Source: an uncultured Prevotellamassilia sp.
GTDB taxonomy: Bacteria > Bacteroidota > Bacteroidia > Bacteroidales > Bacteroidaceae
Assembly: GCA_934255485.1 (NCBI GenBank)
Contig: CAKQOG010000024.1
Location: 1-37,625 of the forward strand
Direction: 5' to 3'
Length of the DNA: 37,625 bases
Positions within the stretch are counted from its first letter, which is position 1. The number at the start of each line of letters is the position of its first letter. Of this stretch, positions 16,994-26,044 are shown piece by piece. The notes beneath the pieces were generated by a model that did not search any database, was not told the origin of the DNA, and saw only the letters and a list, made by a program, of their open reading frames with translations. A program made the position numbers and the translations under genes.

Positions 16994-17014
16994 CATTTTG
17001 TACTAAACAAAATG
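16994..17014 (+). terminator. Weak terminator-like hairpin after ugd
   Basis: CATTTTGT and ACAAAATG pair perfectly over eight bases with a five-base loop, directly after the ugd stop. The stem is AT-rich and the T-run is interrupted (TATTTTG), so efficiency is doubtful. The rest of the gap to 17155 shows nothing. Confidence 0.35.
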
Positions 17015-17155
17015 TATTTTGTTATGGATAAGAAATAATATGGTATAGATTTACCATTAAAACCTAAGAACTTTGCTTCTGAAGATTAAAAAGATATTGT
17101 TCTATTTTTCCTATTTTCAAAACAAAGCGTCATCCTTTTTTGCTCTTAAATATTA

Positions 17156-18163
17156 TTAATTTTTCCTTATATATGATGCCACAATCTTTACAGCCTCAGC
17201 AAAAGCTGTGGGTTGGCCAGGCACGGTGATAAAGAGGTGAGTGGCTGTGGGAAACACGTGGTCTTCAACCGGATGATGTAACGACACAAGACGACTAACA
17301 AAGGCACGCCCTTGGTCGTAAAGCACATCATGTCCTGCGGCAATAAACAACACGGGCGGTAACTTTGTCAGAGCACTATCGGGAGCCAATGCCACCGATG
17401 CTAAGGGATGGTGAGTTTGCTGCCCTGCATACGCCCTGTTGAATGTGTGCATAAGTTCGGCATCATTGCCGTAGCCTTGAGCATATTGTTGCCACGAGGG
17501 GGTGGGTTCAGCATAGAGTTTTGTTACGGGATAGATGGGGATTACTGCCCGCACTGAAGGATCTGATAACGCTGTTGCCAATGCTAATTGGCCCCCCGCA
17601 CTGTCGCCACCAACAAGGATGTGCGTAGCATCTATGCCCCACTCTGTTGCATGACAACGTGCAAACTGATAGGCTGCCACACAATCGTTGAGAGCTGCTG
17701 GAAAGGGATAAGTTGGTGCCAAACGATAATCTACAGCCAACACACCACAATCGGCTGCAAACGCTACTTCGGCACAAAATTTGGCACAACTATTGATGCT
17801 GCCAAAGCACCAGCCTCCACCATGGAAATATACCAACAATGGACGCAATTTGCCTTCGTCTTGTTTAGGCAAAAAGAGGCATAGCGTTGGTGATACATAG
17901 TGCATTTTCACACTATCGTTGATAGTAGGTGCTTTGTTGCGGCTATGGCGTATTTGCATAAGCGCCGTGGTATCGCCCTGCATGGCAGCCTTGATAGCCT
18001 CGCTTTGGCGGTGCTGAAGCTGAGGGTCCATTTGCAAGAGAAATGTACATTCTTCCTCACACATTTGTTGCTGCAAGTCTTTATTTGGCACAATAGTTTG
18101 CGCATGTAACTTACAAGCGAAGCACATAATAAGGGGTAATAAAGAGATTATTCGTTTTAACAT
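17156..18163 (-). CDS. Secreted alpha/beta-hydrolase, hormone-sensitive-lipase-type esterase
   Basis: The 335-residue protein has a signal peptide ending near Ala21-Gln22. It carries the oxyanion-hole motif HGGGW at 114-118 and the nucleophile elbow GDSAG with Ser188. Asp279 (GHDVLYDQG) and His309 (ATHLF) complete a plausible catalytic triad. This order is that of the hormone-sensitive-lipase family of carboxylesterases. Homologues in gut Bacteroidales are often annotated as acetyl-xylan or other carbohydrate esterases, but the substrate cannot be inferred here. The N-terminal 70 residues are Gln-rich, Cys-containing and helical, with no domain I recognise. It is a single gene on the minus strand, convergent with ugd. 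Confidence 0.88.
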   Translation of the reverse strand: MLKRIISLLPLIMCFACKLHAQTIVPNKDLQQQMCEEECTFLLQMDPQLQHRQSEAIKAAMQGDTTALMQIRHSRNKAPTINDSVKMHYVSPTLCLFLPKQDEGKLRPLLVYFHGGGWCFGSINSCAKFCAEVAFAADCGVLAVDYRLAPTYPFPAALNDCVAAYQFARCHATEWGIDATHILVGGDSAGGQLALATALSDPSVRAVIPIYPVTKLYAEPTPSWQQYAQGYGNDAELMHTFNRAYAGQQTHHPLASVALAPDSALTKLPPVLFIAAGHDVLYDQGRAFVSRLVSLHHPVEDHVFPTATHLFITVPGQPTAFAEAVKIVASYIRKN

Positions 18164-18472
18164 GTTGGGCTATCTTCTGTCACTATCTAATCCGTTATGT
18201 TACCCGTTGACGGAATTAAATTGTATTGATAAAAAATGAGTAAAAGACTACATCTAGCCGTTGATTATCAGTAACTTAACACTGCCAAAATCATTAAGCT
18301 TAAGTCAGCGTATGCACGACCTTTTTAACCTTTTCTATCAACTTAATTTAAATCCGCTAACGGATTAATATATATTTTTTTTTCAAAAACACTAAAAAGC
18401 CCAACACACTTTCATAAGTATGTAGGGCTTTGAACTATAAATAACTTTGATTTTTTCACATAGCTATATTGC
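18164..18472. other. AT-rich intergenic region
   Basis: About 310 bases separate two minus-strand genes. Apart from the terminator-like hairpin at 18396-18431, it holds an AATCCG-CTAA-CGGATT inverted repeat at 18351-18366. A second AATCCG lies near 18188, close to CCGTTGACGG. No open frame and no exact TAnnTTTG for the esterase were found. Confidence 0.35.
18396..18431 (-). terminator. Terminator after ettA
   Basis: On the minus strand AAAGCCC pairs with GGGCTTT across about 22 bases, with further partial pairing inside, and TTTTTAGTGTTTTTG follows. It lies about 40 bases past the ABC-F stop codon. Confidence 0.55.
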
Positions 18473-20167
18473 TTACGCTTCGAGCTTGCGGTAGCGTATG
18501 CGCTTAGGTTCTTCAAGACCAAGGCGCTTGGCTTTGTTAACCTCGTAGTCGGTATACGACCCCTCAAAGAAGAACACATTGCCATCGCCCTCAAAGGCAA
18601 GGATGTGGGTACAAATACGATCGAGAAACCAGCGGTCGTGGCTTATCACTACGGCACAACCGGCAAATGCCTCAAGGCCCTCCTCGAGTGCACGCAAGGT
18701 GTTTACGTCGATGTCGTTGGTAGGTTCGTCAAGCAGTAGCACATTGCCTTCTTGCTTAAGTGCCAATGCCAATTGCAAACGATTGCGCTCACCACCCGAA
18801 AGCACACCGCACTTTTTCTCTTGGTCGGCACCAGCAAAGTTAAAGCGGCTTAGATAAGCACGGGCGTTGATGTCGCGCCCTCCCATACGCATAAGTTCGC
18901 TGCCTCCAGAGATAACCTCGTACACACTCTTTTCGGGGTCGATGTCGGTATGTTGTTGGTCTACGTAAGCAAGTTTAACGGTCTCGCCCATCTCGAATGT
19001 GCCCTCATCGGGAGTGTCGAGGCCCATAATAAGGCGGAACAAAGTGGTCTTTCCCACACCATTAGGACCAATCACACCCACAATTCCTGCAGGCGGAAGA
19101 GTAAAATCGAGGTCTTTATAAAGCACCTTATCACCAAACGATTTGCTCACATGGTGTGCTTCAATAACTTTATTGCCAAGGCGTGGTCCGTTGGGTATAA
19201 AGATTTCGAGTTTTTGCTCCTTCTCCTTTTGGTCTTCGTTAAGCAGTTTGTCGTATGAGTTTAAGCGGGCCTTTCCTTTAGCCTGACGTGCCTTGGGTGC
19301 CATACGCACCCACTCAAGTTCGCGCTCAAGGGTTTTGCGTCGTTTGCTTGCCACCTTCTCTTCTTGCTCCATGCGCTTGCTTTTTTGCTCAAGCCATGAT
19401 GAGTAATTGCCTTTCCAAGGAATGCCTTCGCCACGGTCGAGCTCAAGTATCCATCCGGCAACATCGTCAAGAAAATAGCGGTCGTGCGTAACGGCAATAA
19501 CGGTGCCTTCGTACTGATTGAGGTGCTGCTCCAACCAGTCGATACTCTCGGCATCAAGGTGGTTGGTAGGCTCATCGAGCAACAACACATCGGGCTTTTG
19601 CAACAAAAGTCGGCACAAAGCAATGCGACGGCGTTCACCGCCCGAAAGGTGTTCGGCCTTTTGATTGGCAGGCGGTAGGCGAAGTGCATCCATAGCACGT
19701 TCAAGACGGCTATCAAGGTTCCAAGCATCGGTTGCATCGAGAATGTCTTGCAACTCGCCTTGGCGTGCAAATAGCTCGTTCATTTTGTCTTCGTTCTCGT
19801 AGTACTCGGGCAAGCCAAACTTTTGGTTGATTTCTTCGTACTCTGCCAAAGCATCTACCACGTTCTGTACACCCTCTTGCACAATTTCCTTTACGGTTTT
19901 ATTGTTGTCGAGATGAGGGTCTTGTGGCAAATAACCAACGCTATATCCTGGCGAGAAAACCACCTCGCCTTGATAGTCATTATCAAGTCCGGCAATGATT
20001 TTCATCAACGTTGATTTACCTGCACCATTTAAACCAATGATGCCAATCTTAGCTCCATAGAAGAAGCTGAGATAGATGTTTTTGAGTACTTGCTTGTTGT
20101 TCTGTTTGATGGTCTTTGACAGACCGACCATAGAGAAAATAATCTTTTTGTCGTCTACTGTGGCCAT
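18473..20167 (-). CDS. ettA: ABC-F protein, energy-dependent translational throttle EttA type
   Basis: EttA binds the ribosomal E site and couples translation to the ATP/ADP ratio. The 564 residues carry two ATPase domains and no membrane segment. Domain one has Walker A GLNGAGKS, signature LSGGERRR and Walker B LLLDEPTNHLD. Domain two has GPNGVGKT, LSGGERNRLQLA and LLLDEPTNDID. The linker between them is charged, with the WLEQKSKRMEQEEKVASKRR and APKARQAKGKARLNSYDKLL segments that mark the EttA subgroup. E. coli EttA is 555 residues, close to this length. The ATG at 20167 encodes MATVDDKKIIFSMVGLSK, matching family starts. A META-domain lipoprotein gene ends only 60 bases upstream on the same strand. 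Confidence 0.93.
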   Translation of the reverse strand: MATVDDKKIIFSMVGLSKTIKQNNKQVLKNIYLSFFYGAKIGIIGLNGAGKSTLMKIIAGLDNDYQGEVVFSPGYSVGYLPQDPHLDNNKTVKEIVQEGVQNVVDALAEYEEINQKFGLPEYYENEDKMNELFARQGELQDILDATDAWNLDSRLERAMDALRLPPANQKAEHLSGGERRRIALCRLLLQKPDVLLLDEPTNHLDAESIDWLEQHLNQYEGTVIAVTHDRYFLDDVAGWILELDRGEGIPWKGNYSSWLEQKSKRMEQEEKVASKRRKTLERELEWVRMAPKARQAKGKARLNSYDKLLNEDQKEKEQKLEIFIPNGPRLGNKVIEAHHVSKSFGDKVLYKDLDFTLPPAGIVGVIGPNGVGKTTLFRLIMGLDTPDEGTFEMGETVKLAYVDQQHTDIDPEKSVYEVISGGSELMRMGGRDINARAYLSRFNFAGADQEKKCGVLSGGERNRLQLALALKQEGNVLLLDEPTNDIDVNTLRALEEGLEAFAGCAVVISHDRWFLDRICTHILAFEGDGNVFFFEGSYTDYEVNKAKRLGLEEPKRIRYRKLEA

Positions 20168-20227
20168 ATATTAGGGTGGCTGGGGATGAATGATTTATTA
20201 TTTAAAATTGATGTAAAAGCTACCTAC

Positions 20228-20638
20228 TTATTTCTTTTTAAACGTAAGAATAACGTTGCCTTTAGCATCTTTAAGGAGCATTTCGTTGTTCTTAACCTCT
20301 GAGGATTTTACCTTGTTGAGCGCTTCCATAAAGTCGCTTTCATATACATCGTCAGGGCAGAGCATGCGTGTCATGCCAAGTTGCGAAAAGTTGGGTTTGC
20401 CTGCAGCAAAAGCTTTTACGTTGATATTGCCCGTAAGACGATTGCAACCAGTAAAACCATATAGATGTCCCTCAGAGAGGTCGATACCAATGAAAGGAGT
20501 TTCGCTTGAGGGCGTAATGCTCTTGCCGTTGAGGTTAATAAGTGCCCACTCGCCGCCTACTGAGTAAGCCGACTTTTGGGTGCTACATGACGACAATGCC
20601 AATAGAAGCGAAGGGATGATATAAAGTATACGTTTCAT
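20228..20638 (-). CDS. META-domain lipoprotein, HslJ-like
   Basis: The 136-residue protein starts with a lipoprotein signal whose LSSC lipobox puts the lipidated Cys at residue 18. The remainder is one META domain: GGEWALINLNGKSI at 28-41, IGIDLSEGHLYGFTGCNRLTGN near 50-71, MTRMLCPD near 89-96 and a closing VILTFKKK strand. The same order (W.L..ING, then F.GCN, then M.T.M.C) is found in HslJ and related envelope proteins, some linked to novobiocin tolerance in E. coli. It should face the periplasm or cell surface. Two Cys, in GCN and in LCPD, could pair. The gene is just upstream of ettA on the same strand. Confidence 0.85.
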   Translation of the reverse strand: MKRILYIIPSLLLALSSCSTQKSAYSVGGEWALINLNGKSITPSSETPFIGIDLSEGHLYGFTGCNRLTGNINVKAFAAGKPNFSQLGMTRMLCPDDVYESDFMEALNKVKSSEVKNNEMLLKDAKGNVILTFKKK

Positions 20639-20798
20639 GTTCTGTAATATTAAAAATTATGGAAAAATTTTACAAATAAAAGGGCGGACAAATGGCATGA
20701 CAACGCATGAGAGAGAACGCTTTACACCTACACTCATACAACGCAACACGGCATTTGTTCGCTCTTTTTAAATAATGTTTTGTTGCCTAATGGTTTGG

Positions 20799-22403
20799 TT
20801 AAAATTTAAAACCTAAGGTCACTATTGCATTATGACGATTAAGGTCTACCTTCTGCCCTGTTAAGAGGTTTTGCATGCTATAGCCATCTGTGGCATGGAA
20901 AGCATAAACATCGCCTTGCTGTTTTTGGAACTGGTAGGCAAAATCAAGATAACAATGCTTGCCACGATAGCCAAGACCCACAGTGGCACGATTAATAGCA
21001 CCGAGGTTTACATAGTCGGTATTGGTGTAATAGTTGTATGCCGGACTGCTTGTAAAGGCATTTAAGAATGCGTCTTTCTTAAATGGCGAAGACACATAGT
21101 TGTAGCCTAAACGCAAGAAACACTTGGGAGCTATGCGTGCCTCTGCACCAATGCGAAACGTTTGCACGGTGTTGAGATAAGCGTCTATCTCCTGGTCCAT
21201 AGCACGATCGCGGGTTGAACTGCGATAGCCATCATCACCCCATAGGTAGTTGTCGTCGTCAATCCAACGTAACTGTGCACCCGTGTAACGGCTCACTTCA
21301 TACTCTGCATCAAGTGCCAAATAGTTGCTAATGGTTGTGGCCATGCTGATGTTTATCTTCCATGGGGTGCGTATGCGATAATCGAGATCATTAACCGAAT
21401 AGTCGGCCTTTGTTTGGTTATAAGTGTTGCCTTTATCGTCGGTGTAGGCATAAGGCGAAACCATGCTTACGTAAGAGTTGGCCGTAAGGTCATAAAAGAT
21501 TGGCGTGCTAACCGAAAAGCCTATGCGGAAGGGATTGTCCTCAATAGGGCGTACAATTAAACCAAGCTTAGCATCGAAACCCGTACCCGTTAGGCTCTCA
21601 GCTTGGTCCATGTTATATGGTGCTAAAGTGCCTGTTGCATCTTGCAAATTCTCATCGTATGCCAAACGGCTATGCATATTAACGTTATAAACACCAAGGG
21701 TGGCACCTACATAAAACTGATGATTAATGTTGAACGAAACGTTGAAATCATACTCTTGTATGCCACCCCATTGCGCACGATAATAGTTGTATGCACGCGA
21801 ATTACTTGGGGTGTAGCCCGTTATCTTTCCGTTTTCGTCGCGCATGGGCGCTATGAGTTGTGCATCATAGCCTGTGATGGCTATAGGAGTGGTATATTGG
21901 CAATCGTTGCGGTTGGATAGGTCGAGCGCATTGCCATTGTAGTAGGCAAGCTCTTGCATCTGCCACGACTGCGACTCTCCATTATTGGTTTGAATATTGT
22001 CAAGCCCAATAAAATTCTTGAGGTTACGACGTTTCTGATAGTTGAAACCAAAGTTTACATACTTTAGTTTGCTCGAGTCCATTTTGAATGGGAACACAAA
22101 ACCTGCTTGGTCAAACGAACCACGCGCTTTGTTAATTTCGGCCATCGACATGCCGTTTGGCTGCACCGTTGCGCCTCCTGTAAACGCTACATCACCCTTG
22201 CGATACATAGCTATAGCCGCAGGGTTGGTGCCCATAGTTGAGAGGTCGGCACCGAGCGCATTCATGGCACCACCCATGCCTACATAGCGCGACGTACCAT
22301 TAAGGTCGCTCCCAGAGAGCGTTTCTATCTTATAGATATCTTGTGCACTAACTGAGCCACAAAATGCTAAGGCTGACAATGCTACAATGTATTTACGTTT
22401 CAT
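20799..22403 (-). CDS. Outer-membrane OmpP1/FadL-type transport protein
   Basis: This 534-residue beta-barrel has a signal peptide cut near SVSAQ at 20. The mature start, with GTSRYVGMGGAMNALGADLSTMGTNPA, is the typical FadL/TodX plug region with its NPA motif. Alternating aromatic beta-strands continue to the end, and the final VTLGFKF is a classic barrel C-terminus recognised by BamA. FadL proteins take up long-chain fatty acids and other hydrophobic molecules; the Bacteroidetes branch is often labelled hemin receptor without proof. The start is the ATG whose first base is 22403; a TTG six bases earlier is in frame but less likely. No promoter was found, but an inverted repeat lies 38 bases upstream. 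Confidence 0.85.
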   Translation of the reverse strand: MKRKYIVALSALAFCGSVSAQDIYKIETLSGSDLNGTSRYVGMGGAMNALGADLSTMGTNPAAIAMYRKGDVAFTGGATVQPNGMSMAEINKARGSFDQAGFVFPFKMDSSKLKYVNFGFNYQKRRNLKNFIGLDNIQTNNGESQSWQMQELAYYNGNALDLSNRNDCQYTTPIAITGYDAQLIAPMRDENGKITGYTPSNSRAYNYYRAQWGGIQEYDFNVSFNINHQFYVGATLGVYNVNMHSRLAYDENLQDATGTLAPYNMDQAESLTGTGFDAKLGLIVRPIEDNPFRIGFSVSTPIFYDLTANSYVSMVSPYAYTDDKGNTYNQTKADYSVNDLDYRIRTPWKINISMATTISNYLALDAEYEVSRYTGAQLRWIDDDNYLWGDDGYRSSTRDRAMDQEIDAYLNTVQTFRIGAEARIAPKCFLRLGYNYVSSPFKKDAFLNAFTSSPAYNYYTNTDYVNLGAINRATVGLGYRGKHCYLDFAYQFQKQQGDVYAFHATDGYSMQNLLTGQKVDLNRHNAIVTLGFKF

Positions 22404-22440
22404 CACCAATGAGTGTTTTTATTTTGAACTTACATACGAT

Positions 22441-22491
22441 AAAGTAAGCAGAATATCAAGACATATAGCATCAAAGTCATCTGCTTACTTT
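22441..22491. repeat. 12-bp inverted repeat between two envelope genes
   Basis: AAAGTAAGCAGA at 22441-22452 and TCTGCTTACTTT at 22480-22491 are perfect complements separated by 27 bases. It lies after the Gly-rich protein gene and before the FadL-type gene, both on the minus strand. There is no T-run after it, so a terminator is less likely than an operator or attenuator. Confidence 0.5.
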
Positions 22492-22529
22492 ACCATTCTA
22501 TCTGTTTTTTCACTGCAAGAGATTGCACT

Positions 22530-23612
22530 TTATCTACGGCCACCAAAGCCTCGGCCACCGCCACCACCAAAGCCACGACCGCCGAAGCCTCCTACACTGC
22601 TACTGCGCGAGGGTGTTGATGGTTGGCTATAGGTGTTGCTATTGCCAAAAGTGCGGTTACTTGAACGATTGTTTTGGTTGTCGGTGTTGAACACACGGCG
22701 GTTAGATTGCGTGTTGTTTTGATTAGACTTTCCAAAACCTCGACCTTGATATTTGCTATTGCTATTAGTGGTTGAGCTATTTGAACCTCTAAAAATGTTG
22801 CCAAAGGTACGGCGATTGTTGCTGTTATTTACAACACTGCTGCGTCCGCCAAAGCCTCTTCCGCTGAGTATTGACGATGAGCCACGACCGCTATTGGTAG
22901 TGGTATTAGCAAGTCCGGCTCCGCCTACTCCGTGCGCTCCACCACGGCTTACCCAGCCACCAACAGGACCACGCTCGGCATTTGATGGCAACCAATGTGT
23001 GGGATGCCAAACCCAATGTGGGCCGCCCCAGCCCGGGCCATACCAAGGATCGTACCAAGGGTTATACCAAGGGCTATTCCACCCCCAACTATAATATGGA
23101 CGCCAACCATACCAACTGCCCCAACCATACCATCCACTCCAACCTATGCTCCATGACGAGCCATAGCCATAGTAGAATGGATCGTAAAAGCCGCAAAGGT
23201 CGTAGTAGTCAAAATAGTATGGACTACTCACATAAACACCTGCACGAGGCGACCAAAAGCGCACTATGCGAGCGGTGTACGAACCATCTTCGTAACCATC
23301 ATCATAAGCTTGGTCATAAAGTTGCTTTACGCCCAAAGAGTCAGCCGATTGCCCTTTATAGTTACGTCCACGACGATTGTAGGCATCTACATCACGCCCA
23401 CCATTGCCGCGACCATTAGCCCAATTACTCGAACTAAAAACAGACTCATCACTTGAAATCGGGGTGTAAGATGAGCGTCCTGGGTTTGCAGTATAAGTAT
23501 CGTTACTCTCTGTTCTATCCTTTGATGACGGAACGAAATAAACGTCATCATCTTGTGCATAAGTGCTGAGCGAAGTCATGCACATTGCCAACAACAATAG
23601 CGACTTTTTCAT
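22530..23612 (-). CDS. Secreted Trp/Tyr-rich and Gly/Arg/Asn-rich low-complexity protein
   Basis: The 360-residue protein has a signal peptide (MKKSLLLLAMCMTSLSTYAQ). Three parts follow. Residues about 21-115 are polar and acidic (DDDVYFVPSSKDR, DQAYDDGYEDGSY). Residues about 116-210 are extremely rich in Trp, Tyr, Gly and Pro, with repeated WYGWG, WYNPWYDPWYGP and HWVWHPTHW. From about 211 to the end it is Gly/Ser/Asn/Arg-rich with repeated GRGFGG, closing RGFGGGGGRGFGGRR. Such composition suggests an exposed, sticky or disordered envelope protein, perhaps binding surfaces or nucleic acid, but I know of no defined function. Related Bacteroidales proteins opening with a DVYFVPS-like stretch are uncharacterised, as I recall. 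Codon use looks ordinary. Confidence 0.75.
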   Translation of the reverse strand: MKKSLLLLAMCMTSLSTYAQDDDVYFVPSSKDRTESNDTYTANPGRSSYTPISSDESVFSSSNWANGRGNGGRDVDAYNRRGRNYKGQSADSLGVKQLYDQAYDDGYEDGSYTARIVRFWSPRAGVYVSSPYYFDYYDLCGFYDPFYYGYGSSWSIGWSGWYGWGSWYGWRPYYSWGWNSPWYNPWYDPWYGPGWGGPHWVWHPTHWLPSNAERGPVGGWVSRGGAHGVGGAGLANTTTNSGRGSSSILSGRGFGGRSSVVNNSNNRRTFGNIFRGSNSSTTNSNSKYQGRGFGKSNQNNTQSNRRVFNTDNQNNRSSNRTFGNSNTYSQPSTPSRSSSVGGFGGRGFGGGGGRGFGGRR

Positions 23613-23721
23613 AACTGTCCCTTCTATTAGTTTCTTTGTTTATAATATCTTTGATTGTGCAAGGCAAATGTGCACCAAGATTTTTAACACTCGCTTATAT
23701 GTCTTGCCACAATCCTATATG

Positions 23722-23729
23722 CAAAGATA
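23722..23729 (-). promoter_or_regulatory. Promoter -7 element for the low-complexity protein gene
   Basis: On the minus strand the bases read TATCTTTG, an exact TAnnTTTG. It would give a leader of about 100 bases. No TTTG is found at the usual distance upstream. Confidence 0.35.
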
Positions 23730-23874
23730 GTAACTCTGCTTATTTCGTATCACATCATTAAGCACTAAAAATGTTCTATAAGTCTTGTTTTTCAACTTAT
23801 TTAATAGTTTTAGGCGTTTTAATATAGCAAATGAGCAATATAAATGGTTACAAAACAGAAAAAACGCTATATAC

Positions 23875-23905
23875 TTGTGAGTTTTGCACAAAAGCAGTAA
23901 TTTTG
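23875..23905 (+). promoter_or_regulatory. Promoter for fabI
   Basis: TTG at 23875-23877 stands 20 bases before TAATTTTG at 23898-23905. Both elements and their spacing fit the Bacteroidetes consensus. The start would be near 23912, leaving a leader of about 73 bases. Confidence 0.6.
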
Positions 23906-23984
23906 CGCACGAAATTTGATGTTAGAACCTCTATAAAGCAACGTAAATACGGGTTCTACAAACAAAGCAACATTACAATTAATT

Positions 23985-24842
23985 ATGACTCACAACTTAC
24001 TTAAAGGCAAGCGCGGCATTATTTTCGGCGCATTAAACGAAGATTCTATTGCATGGAAAGTAGCTGAAAAAGCTGCCGCAGAAGGTGCACAAATCACTCT
24101 TAGCAACACCCCTATGGCATTGCGCATGGGTACACTTGACAAATTGGCTGAAAAGATTGGTGCTACTATTATTCCAGCTGATGCAACAAATGTTGAAGAT
24201 CTTACAAACGTATTTGTCAAGAGCATGGAAGTGCTCGGCGGTAAGATTGACTTTGTACTTCACTCTATAGGTATGAGCCCTAACGTGCGCAAGCATCGCA
24301 CTTACGACGACTTAGACTACAACTATCTGCAAAAGACCATTGATATTTCAGCAATCTCTTTCCACAAGATGTTGCAAAGTGCCAAGAAGGTAGACGCTAT
24401 TGCTGAATATGGTTCGGTTGTAGCACTTACTTATGTAGCTTCACAACGCACATTCTATGGTTATAGCGATATGGCAGATGCCAAGAGTATGCTCGAAAGC
24501 ATTGCACGCTCATTTGGTTACATCTATGGTCGTGAAAAGCACGTACGTATCAACACTATCTCACAAAGTCCTACTGCAACAACAGCAGGTAAGGGTATTA
24601 AGGAAATCGACAACATGATGGATTTTGCCGACAAGATGTCGCCCCTTGGCAATGCAAGTGCAGAAGATTGTGCAGACTACTGCGTAGTGATGTTCTCAGA
24701 CTTTACACGCAAGGTAACTATGCAGAATCTCTTCCACGATGGTGGTTTCTCTTCAATGGGTATGAGCCTACGCGCCATGAACCAATATGCTAAAGACATG
24801 AAACCATTCGAAGACGAGAACGGTAAGGTTATCTACGGATAA
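23985..24842 (+). CDS. fabI: Enoyl-[acyl-carrier-protein] reductase FabI
   Basis: FabI carries out the last step of each fatty-acid elongation cycle, reducing enoyl-ACP with NAD(P)H. The 285 residues form a short-chain dehydrogenase fold. The nucleotide loop is the FabI-type GIIFGALNEDSIAW at 11-24, not the usual TGxxxGxG. SIGMSPNV near 92 matches the FabI VHSIG region. The catalytic pair is YSDMADAK, with Tyr and Lys seven apart as in E. coli Tyr156-Lys163. ISQSPTATTAGKGI and HDGGFSSMGM near the C-terminus are also typical. E. coli FabI has 262 residues; the extra length is mostly C-terminal, as in other Bacteroidetes. It is a single gene with its own promoter and terminator and is the known target type of triclosan-like inhibitors. 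Confidence 0.95.
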   Translation: MTHNLLKGKRGIIFGALNEDSIAWKVAEKAAAEGAQITLSNTPMALRMGTLDKLAEKIGATIIPADATNVEDLTNVFVKSMEVLGGKIDFVLHSIGMSPNVRKHRTYDDLDYNYLQKTIDISAISFHKMLQSAKKVDAIAEYGSVVALTYVASQRTFYGYSDMADAKSMLESIARSFGYIYGREKHVRINTISQSPTATTAGKGIKEIDNMMDFADKMSPLGNASAEDCADYCVVMFSDFTRKVTMQNLFHDGGFSSMGMSLRAMNQYAKDMKPFEDENGKVIYG

Positions 24843-24903
24843 TAAAAATGCTCTGAACCGATAATTGCTAACTGTAATTATTTGAAAGTGTTTATAAAAG
24901 AAT

Positions 24904-24939
24904 AGGCTGAATTCCTTGATGTGGAACTCAGCCTTTTTT
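24904..24939 (+). terminator. Terminator after fabI
   Basis: AGGCTGAATTCC pairs with GGAACTCAGCCT with one mismatch across a seven-base loop, and six T follow directly. It sits about 60 bases after the fabI stop. Confidence 0.85.
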
Positions 24940-25074
24940 AATGTGCTTAGGTAGATTTTAGCGAAATATTAATTAAAGAGTATGTTTCAATACCCTTTAA
25001 TTGTTTTTGTCTGTGTACGAAAGAAATGTACATTTATATAGCAGTCATTCTATGTTCAACTGGCATTTTTTGTG

Positions 25075-25082
25075 TAAGTTTG
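25075..25082 (+). promoter_or_regulatory. Promoter -7 element for the AEC transporter gene
   Basis: TAAGTTTG followed by CA fits TAnnTTTG. It would start transcription near 25089, after the ATG at 25026 and before the ATG at 25107, so it decides in favour of the later start. Confidence 0.5.
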
Positions 25083-25106
25083 CATCCACTTAAAATAAGC
25101 ACAGCA

Positions 25107-26015
25107 ATGGAAAATCTTGTAGTGATGATAATATTGTTTATCATCGTTGTTTTAGGCTACGTTCTTTGCAAGTTGGGCTACATGGGCGCAAAATTCGATC
25201 AGAAACTTTCGTCAATAGTTATTGACATTACTTGCCCAGCACTTATTCTTTCTTCGGTTATGGGCGAAGACTTGCCCGACCGCGCTTACATTCTCCCTCT
25301 TTTAGGCATAGGGTTTCTTACTTATTTTATTTTGCTTGTGTTTGGCTTTTGGGTACCACGATTTATAAGCAAAAATCGAGATGATCAAGGTATTATAGGC
25401 TTTGCCTTAATGTTTGCCAACGTGGGATTTATAGGGTATCCTATTGTGTCGTCAATATTTGGTCCCAAAGCTATATTCTATGCAGCATTGCTCAATATGC
25501 CCAATACATTTTTTATCTTCACTGCAGGTGTAATGCTCGTAAAGGGAGAATATAGTATTAAAAATCTTAATCCTAAAGTGTTGTTCTCGCCTGCCATGAT
25601 AGCAGCTTTTATAGCAGCGCTTATTGTAGCAATGGGGATTCATATGCCAAGTTTGATAGCACGTCCGATGAACATGGTTGGTAATATAACGGTGCCTGCT
25701 GCGTTGATGATTATAGGTTCGTCGATGGCACGATTGCCAATAAAAGAGATTATAGGTTCGCCAGTGGTATACGTATCATCTGTGTTGCGCCTTGGGGTAG
25801 TTCCTTTGTTTATCTATTTTCTATTCAAACTATGTGGTGTAACAGACATTATCAACAATATCAATACCGTGGTGATAGCTATGCCTGTTGCGTCATTTGG
25901 CACTATGTTTTGCATGAAATATGGCCGCAATCCATCGCTTATGACCGAAATTACATTTATTACAACTATTGGGTCTATATTAACAATTCCATTGATAACA
26001 ATGCTATTCCGATAA
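25107..26015 (+). CDS. AEC-family (auxin efflux carrier-like) transporter
   Basis: The 302-residue inner-membrane protein has about ten hydrophobic spans in two halves. The family features are visible: LGYVLCKLGYMG in the first span region, ITCPALILSSVM near 45, NVGFIGYPIV near 110 with the conserved Asn and Pro, and a second half with VPAALMIIGSSMARLP near 200. Bacterial AEC members export or import organic acids such as malate; the substrate here is unknown. The ATG at 25107 was chosen over 25026. The longer form adds residues encoded upstream of the probable transcription start, and MENLVVMIILFIIVVLGY is a natural first span. The gene is convergent with the next one, only 29 bases away. 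Confidence 0.87.
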   Translation: MENLVVMIILFIIVVLGYVLCKLGYMGAKFDQKLSSIVIDITCPALILSSVMGEDLPDRAYILPLLGIGFLTYFILLVFGFWVPRFISKNRDDQGIIGFALMFANVGFIGYPIVSSIFGPKAIFYAALLNMPNTFFIFTAGVMLVKGEYSIKNLNPKVLFSPAMIAAFIAALIVAMGIHMPSLIARPMNMVGNITVPAALMIIGSSMARLPIKEIIGSPVVYVSSVLRLGVVPLFIYFLFKLCGVTDIINNINTVVIAMPVASFGTMFCMKYGRNPSLMTEITFITTIGSILTIPLITMLFR

Positions 26016-26044
26016 TGTGATATCGCGGCTCATAAATTTGAAAC

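Larger units (their letters stand above)
23613..23984. other. Divergent promoter region
   Basis: This 372-base AT-rich gap lies between the minus-strand low-complexity protein gene and fabI. It holds one promoter element for each side (23722-23729 minus, 23875-23905 plus). No coding frame or stable RNA structure was seen. Confidence 0.5.

Noticed and set aside
25026..25106. Longer N-terminus for the AEC transporter
   Set aside because: The promoter element at 25075-25082 lies inside it, and the ATG at 25107 gives a normal family start.
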